A stretch of 64,000 nt of DNA from Ollibium composti (GTDB lineage Bacteria > Pseudomonadota > Alphaproteobacteria > Rhizobiales > Rhizobiaceae). The stretch covers positions 1-64,000 of the forward strand of contig NZ_SSNY01000003.1 of assembly GCF_004801285.1 (NCBI RefSeq), given 5' to 3'. Shown here piece after piece: positions 61,719-64,000 of this stretch. Each line of letters starts with the position of its first letter. Within the stretch, counting starts at the first letter, position 1. The notes beneath the pieces are model-generated. The model saw nothing but the letters and a program-made list of their open reading frames with translations, made no database searches and was not told where the DNA came from. The position numbers were made by a program, and so were the translations under genes.

Positions 61719-63662
61719 ATGGACAAGTACAAGCTCGTGGGCTTCCGCGGGGAGGGCGGCCAAAACTCTTTCCGCAGCCGGCTTCAGAGATCCTTCCCCC
61801 GTTTCCTGGCGTATTGCGGCATGATGCGCGCATGCCGATCGGTGCCACAATTCCGGAGGCGCAAATCGTACGCGATCGGCCTGTCGGTTCCAGGCGACGC
61901 CGATTTCGACATCTATAACGCGGCGGCCTCGTATGCGGCACATGGTCGGGCGATCGTTCATGGCGGTGACGACGATACTGAGATCGTTACCAGGAACGGG
62001 AGCCGCTGGACGAAAACGAGGGAGATGGAGCTTCTGGCGACGTCCGCCAAGCGCCATCGGGTCCTTGTCGTCGTCGACAAGGGGACCGGGTTTCCAGATT
62101 CCTTCCGGCTTGCCGCCGACGGTATCGTCGCAGTCGGGCCAATCCTGCCACGGCATGTCATTGCGGGAGCGAAACTCTGTCTGGGCGCCGATGTCACGCC
62201 CGAGCAGGCGGCGTTCATCGCGACCGTGCCGCTGGCCATCATCAGCGCGGCGATGAGGCCGGGCAGATCGATCTCGCATGCCGTCACCCTGATGAAGAAG
62301 GCTATTCAGCCGAAGCAGAAGGAGGTTTCCGGCCCCACGTTGGACGATCTCCACGGACTCGGCGAAGCGGGCGCATGGGGCAGGGAACTGGCGACGGATT
62401 TGGCCGACTGGCGCGCCGGGAGGATCGGCTGGGAGGACGTGGACAGGGGAGTCCTGCTGTCCGGGCCGCCGGGGACGGGCAAGACCACTTTCGCAGGCGC
62501 GTTGGCCAGGAGTTGCGGCGTCCGGCTCGTGCTGGGATCGCTCGCGCGCTGGCAGGCTAAAGGACACCTTGGCGACTTGCTCAAGGCCATGCGCGGGGCT
62601 TTCGACGAGGCCCGCGAGAATGCGCCCTCCATCATCTTCCTGGACGAGATCGACGCGGTGGGCGACCGTGAAAGATTCAATGGAGACAACGCTCAGTATT
62701 GCGTCGAAGTCGTTTCGGCGCTGCTCGAGTGCATCGACGGCGCCGAATCCCGCGAGGGGATCGTCATCGTTGGAGCTTGCAACCATCCGCATCGATTGGA
62801 TGCCGCCCTGGTTCGTGCCGGCCGTCTCGACAGGCACGTCCGAATCTCTTTTCCAGACCAAGAGGGTCGAGAGGGAATCTTGCGCTGGCACCTCCAGGGA
62901 TTGCTGCCCGATGCCGACCTCTCCGCAGTCGCTGTGGCGACGGAAGGTTGGAGCGGGGCCTCCCTGGAACAGCTCGTCCGGCAGGCGAGGCGTCGTGCAC
63001 GCCGTGGGCGGCGGGAGATGGTCCTCGATGACCTCTCGGCGGAACTGCCGCGCCCTGTTGCCATTCCGGCGGAGATGCGGCGGCGGGCGGCCGTCCACGA
63101 AACTGGGCATGTCATCGTCGCGCTTGCACTTGCGTGCGGTGAACTCGTTTCGGTTTCGGTCGAGAGCGCCATCGTCCCGGATCCTCAACGGCTACAGAAC
63201 GGGGGCGGCGCCTGTTTCAGGGACAAAAGTATCAAAGAACGGACCCACGACGAACTGCTCGACAGCATCGCGGTCCGGCTTGGCGGTATCGCCGCCGAGG
63301 AGGTTATCCTTGGACAGCGATCCGCAGGCGGCGGCGGGGGCAGGGGGTCCGACCTGCACACCGCGACGCTCTTGGCGCTCGCTTTCGAAGCCTCCTACGG
63401 CTTGGGTGAGGGCCTGGCCTATCTGGCAGGAGATGACGAAGAGGAATTGCTTGCGGCGCTGAAGCTCGACCGCTTCTTGCATGAGCGCGTCGACAGGATC
63501 CTGTTGGACCAACTTCGACGGGTTACAGAAATCATCGAACGGCAACGGCTGGACGTCGAGGGAGTTGCGGCGGCGCTCCTCGCGAAAGGAAGTCTCTCGG
63601 CTGGAGAGGTTCGGGAGATTGTTGCGGGCCAGTCGGGACTGCAGTTGGTGGAGCAGGGTTAA
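61719..63662 (+). CDS. FtsH-like AAA+ ATPase-peptidase in one chain, no membrane segments
   Basis: 647 aa. Unrecognised N-domain (1-240), then AAA core: Walker A GPPGTGKT at 249-256, Walker B IIFLDEIDAV at 305-314, sensor NHPHRLDAALVRAGRLDR, lid, and M41 peptidase HETGH at 460-464 with SDLHTAT further on. HETGH instead of HEAGH still fits the zinc motif. No transmembrane helix, so soluble. It is a fused relative of the split pair at 1192-3911. Confidence 0.87.
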   Translation: MDKYKLVGFRGEGGQNSFRSRLQRSFPRFLAYCGMMRACRSVPQFRRRKSYAIGLSVPGDADFDIYNAAASYAAHGRAIVHGGDDDTEIVTRNGSRWTKTREMELLATSAKRHRVLVVVDKGTGFPDSFRLAADGIVAVGPILPRHVIAGAKLCLGADVTPEQAAFIATVPLAIISAAMRPGRSISHAVTLMKKAIQPKQKEVSGPTLDDLHGLGEAGAWGRELATDLADWRAGRIGWEDVDRGVLLSGPPGTGKTTFAGALARSCGVRLVLGSLARWQAKGHLGDLLKAMRGAFDEARENAPSIIFLDEIDAVGDRERFNGDNAQYCVEVVSALLECIDGAESREGIVIVGACNHPHRLDAALVRAGRLDRHVRISFPDQEGREGILRWHLQGLLPDADLSAVAVATEGWSGASLEQLVRQARRRARRGRREMVLDDLSAELPRPVAIPAEMRRRAAVHETGHVIVALALACGELVSVSVESAIVPDPQRLQNGGGACFRDKSIKERTHDELLDSIAVRLGGIAAEEVILGQRSAGGGGGRGSDLHTATLLALAFEASYGLGEGLAYLAGDDEEELLAALKLDRFLHERVDRILLDQLRRVTEIIERQRLDVEGVAAALLAKGSLSAGEVREIVAGQSGLQLVEQG

Positions 63663-63835
63663 GAGATTCCGGCGAGATCTGCCATCGAGGAAATGTCTTT
63701 GATTGCTGCGGTCCCCCAGATGGAGACTTGGCTCCCAAGAGCAGCGAGCATTGCTTCATCAATCCTTATGGAATTGGGAAAACATTTCCCGGCGTTCTCG
63801 CGCATTCCTAAAGGAATTTCCCTTAACTCCTTCAT
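63659..63835 (-). CDS. Possible small ORF, uncertain
   Basis: 58 codons starting MKELREIPLGMRENAGKCFP, without a Shine-Dalgarno, and ending at the stop of the FtsH-like gene on the other strand. It could be a shadow. Confidence 0.22.
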   Translation of the reverse strand: MKELREIPLGMRENAGKCFPNSIRIDEAMLAALGSQVSIWGTAAIKDISSMADLAGIS

Positions 63836-63907
63836 AGGACAGTCAGTCTGACGCGAACCAGCATCGGCCGGGAAGCCGGCAACTACGCATACAGGGAGGT
63901 TGAATTG

Positions 63908-64000
63908 ATGGACAATGTCGCACCGCTGAAGGAGGCAGAAGTGCAAGTCGCTGGCTCCTCGCCGCCAAGGGATGCTCGCTCAGAGGCAAGCCGCAGCGGC
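63908..64000 (+). CDS. Start of a gene running off the window
   Basis: ATG 63908 with GGGAGGTTGAATTG upstream; the first residues are MDNVAPLKEAEVQVAGSSPP and the frame stays open to the edge. Too short to identify. Confidence 0.5.
   Translation, partial: MDNVAPLKEAEVQVAGSSPPRDARSEASRSG

Overview
This is high-GC DNA with alphaproteobacterial character, most like the Rhizobiales/Hyphomicrobiales. That reading rests on GC-rich codon use, tightly packed operons with ATGA/GTGA overlaps, an IS21-type end, and gene families I associate with rhizobia; no rRNA or tRNA is present to confirm it. The window looks like accessory, island-type DNA. It has three parts: a left block of AAA+ proteases and a transposon, a very large fluoride-response island, and a right tail with metal-related genes and a second AAA+ protease.

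Left block (1-18 kb). After a fragment of an IS21-type end comes a minus-strand operon (5838 to 333): a small unknown protein, a Lon-like AAA+ ATPase, a FtsH-like ATPase, a separate M41 zinc-peptidase subunit, and a calcineurin-like phosphoesterase. A small Xre-type regulator is divergent, with a perfect 18-bp palindrome between them. Next (6.9-9.4 kb) is a modular repeat: unrelated genes sit between near-identical flanks rich in CAAAGTT boxes. From 17.3 to 11.1 kb lies a Tn7-like transposition operon, tnsA-tnsB-tnsC-tniQ plus a small coupled ORF.

Fluoride island (18-57 kb). I count thirteen sequences matching the fluoride (crcB-motif) riboswitch, on both strands, at about 19.1, 21.6, 24.6, 28.9, 32.3, 34.2, 35.0, 37.1, 37.5, 37.7, 40.4, 45.0 and 45.5 kb. 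They head nearly every transcription unit: universal stress proteins, two dynamin-like GTPases, a histidine phosphatase, two MutS-like gene pairs, an RppH-like Nudix hydrolase, inorganic pyrophosphatase, small unknown proteins, and an 11-kb operon. That operon encodes a complex I/hydrogenase-4-like membrane complex lacking the NiFe ligands, then CrcB (the fluoride channel), a DUF190 protein, enolase, phosphoglycerate mutase and a CNNM/CorC-like protein. In many units the CUCC-containing 3' strand of the aptamer is complementary to the downstream Shine-Dalgarno sequence, which suggests translational control. The cargo fits one logic: export fluoride, add copies of fluoride-sensitive Mg/phosphoryl-transfer enzymes, and supply stress proteins. 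An RpiR regulator with a divergent cluster (membrane protein, MFS transporter, UppP) lies inside the island.

Right tail (57-64 kb). A ChrB-domain protein, an endonuclease/exonuclease/phosphatase-fold protein, a 57-aa coupled ORF and a CDF-like transporter form one operon. After small unknown genes come a TnsA-like-fold protein and a one-piece FtsH-like ATPase-peptidase, a relative of the two-gene version at the left end. A new gene starts at 63908 and runs off the window.
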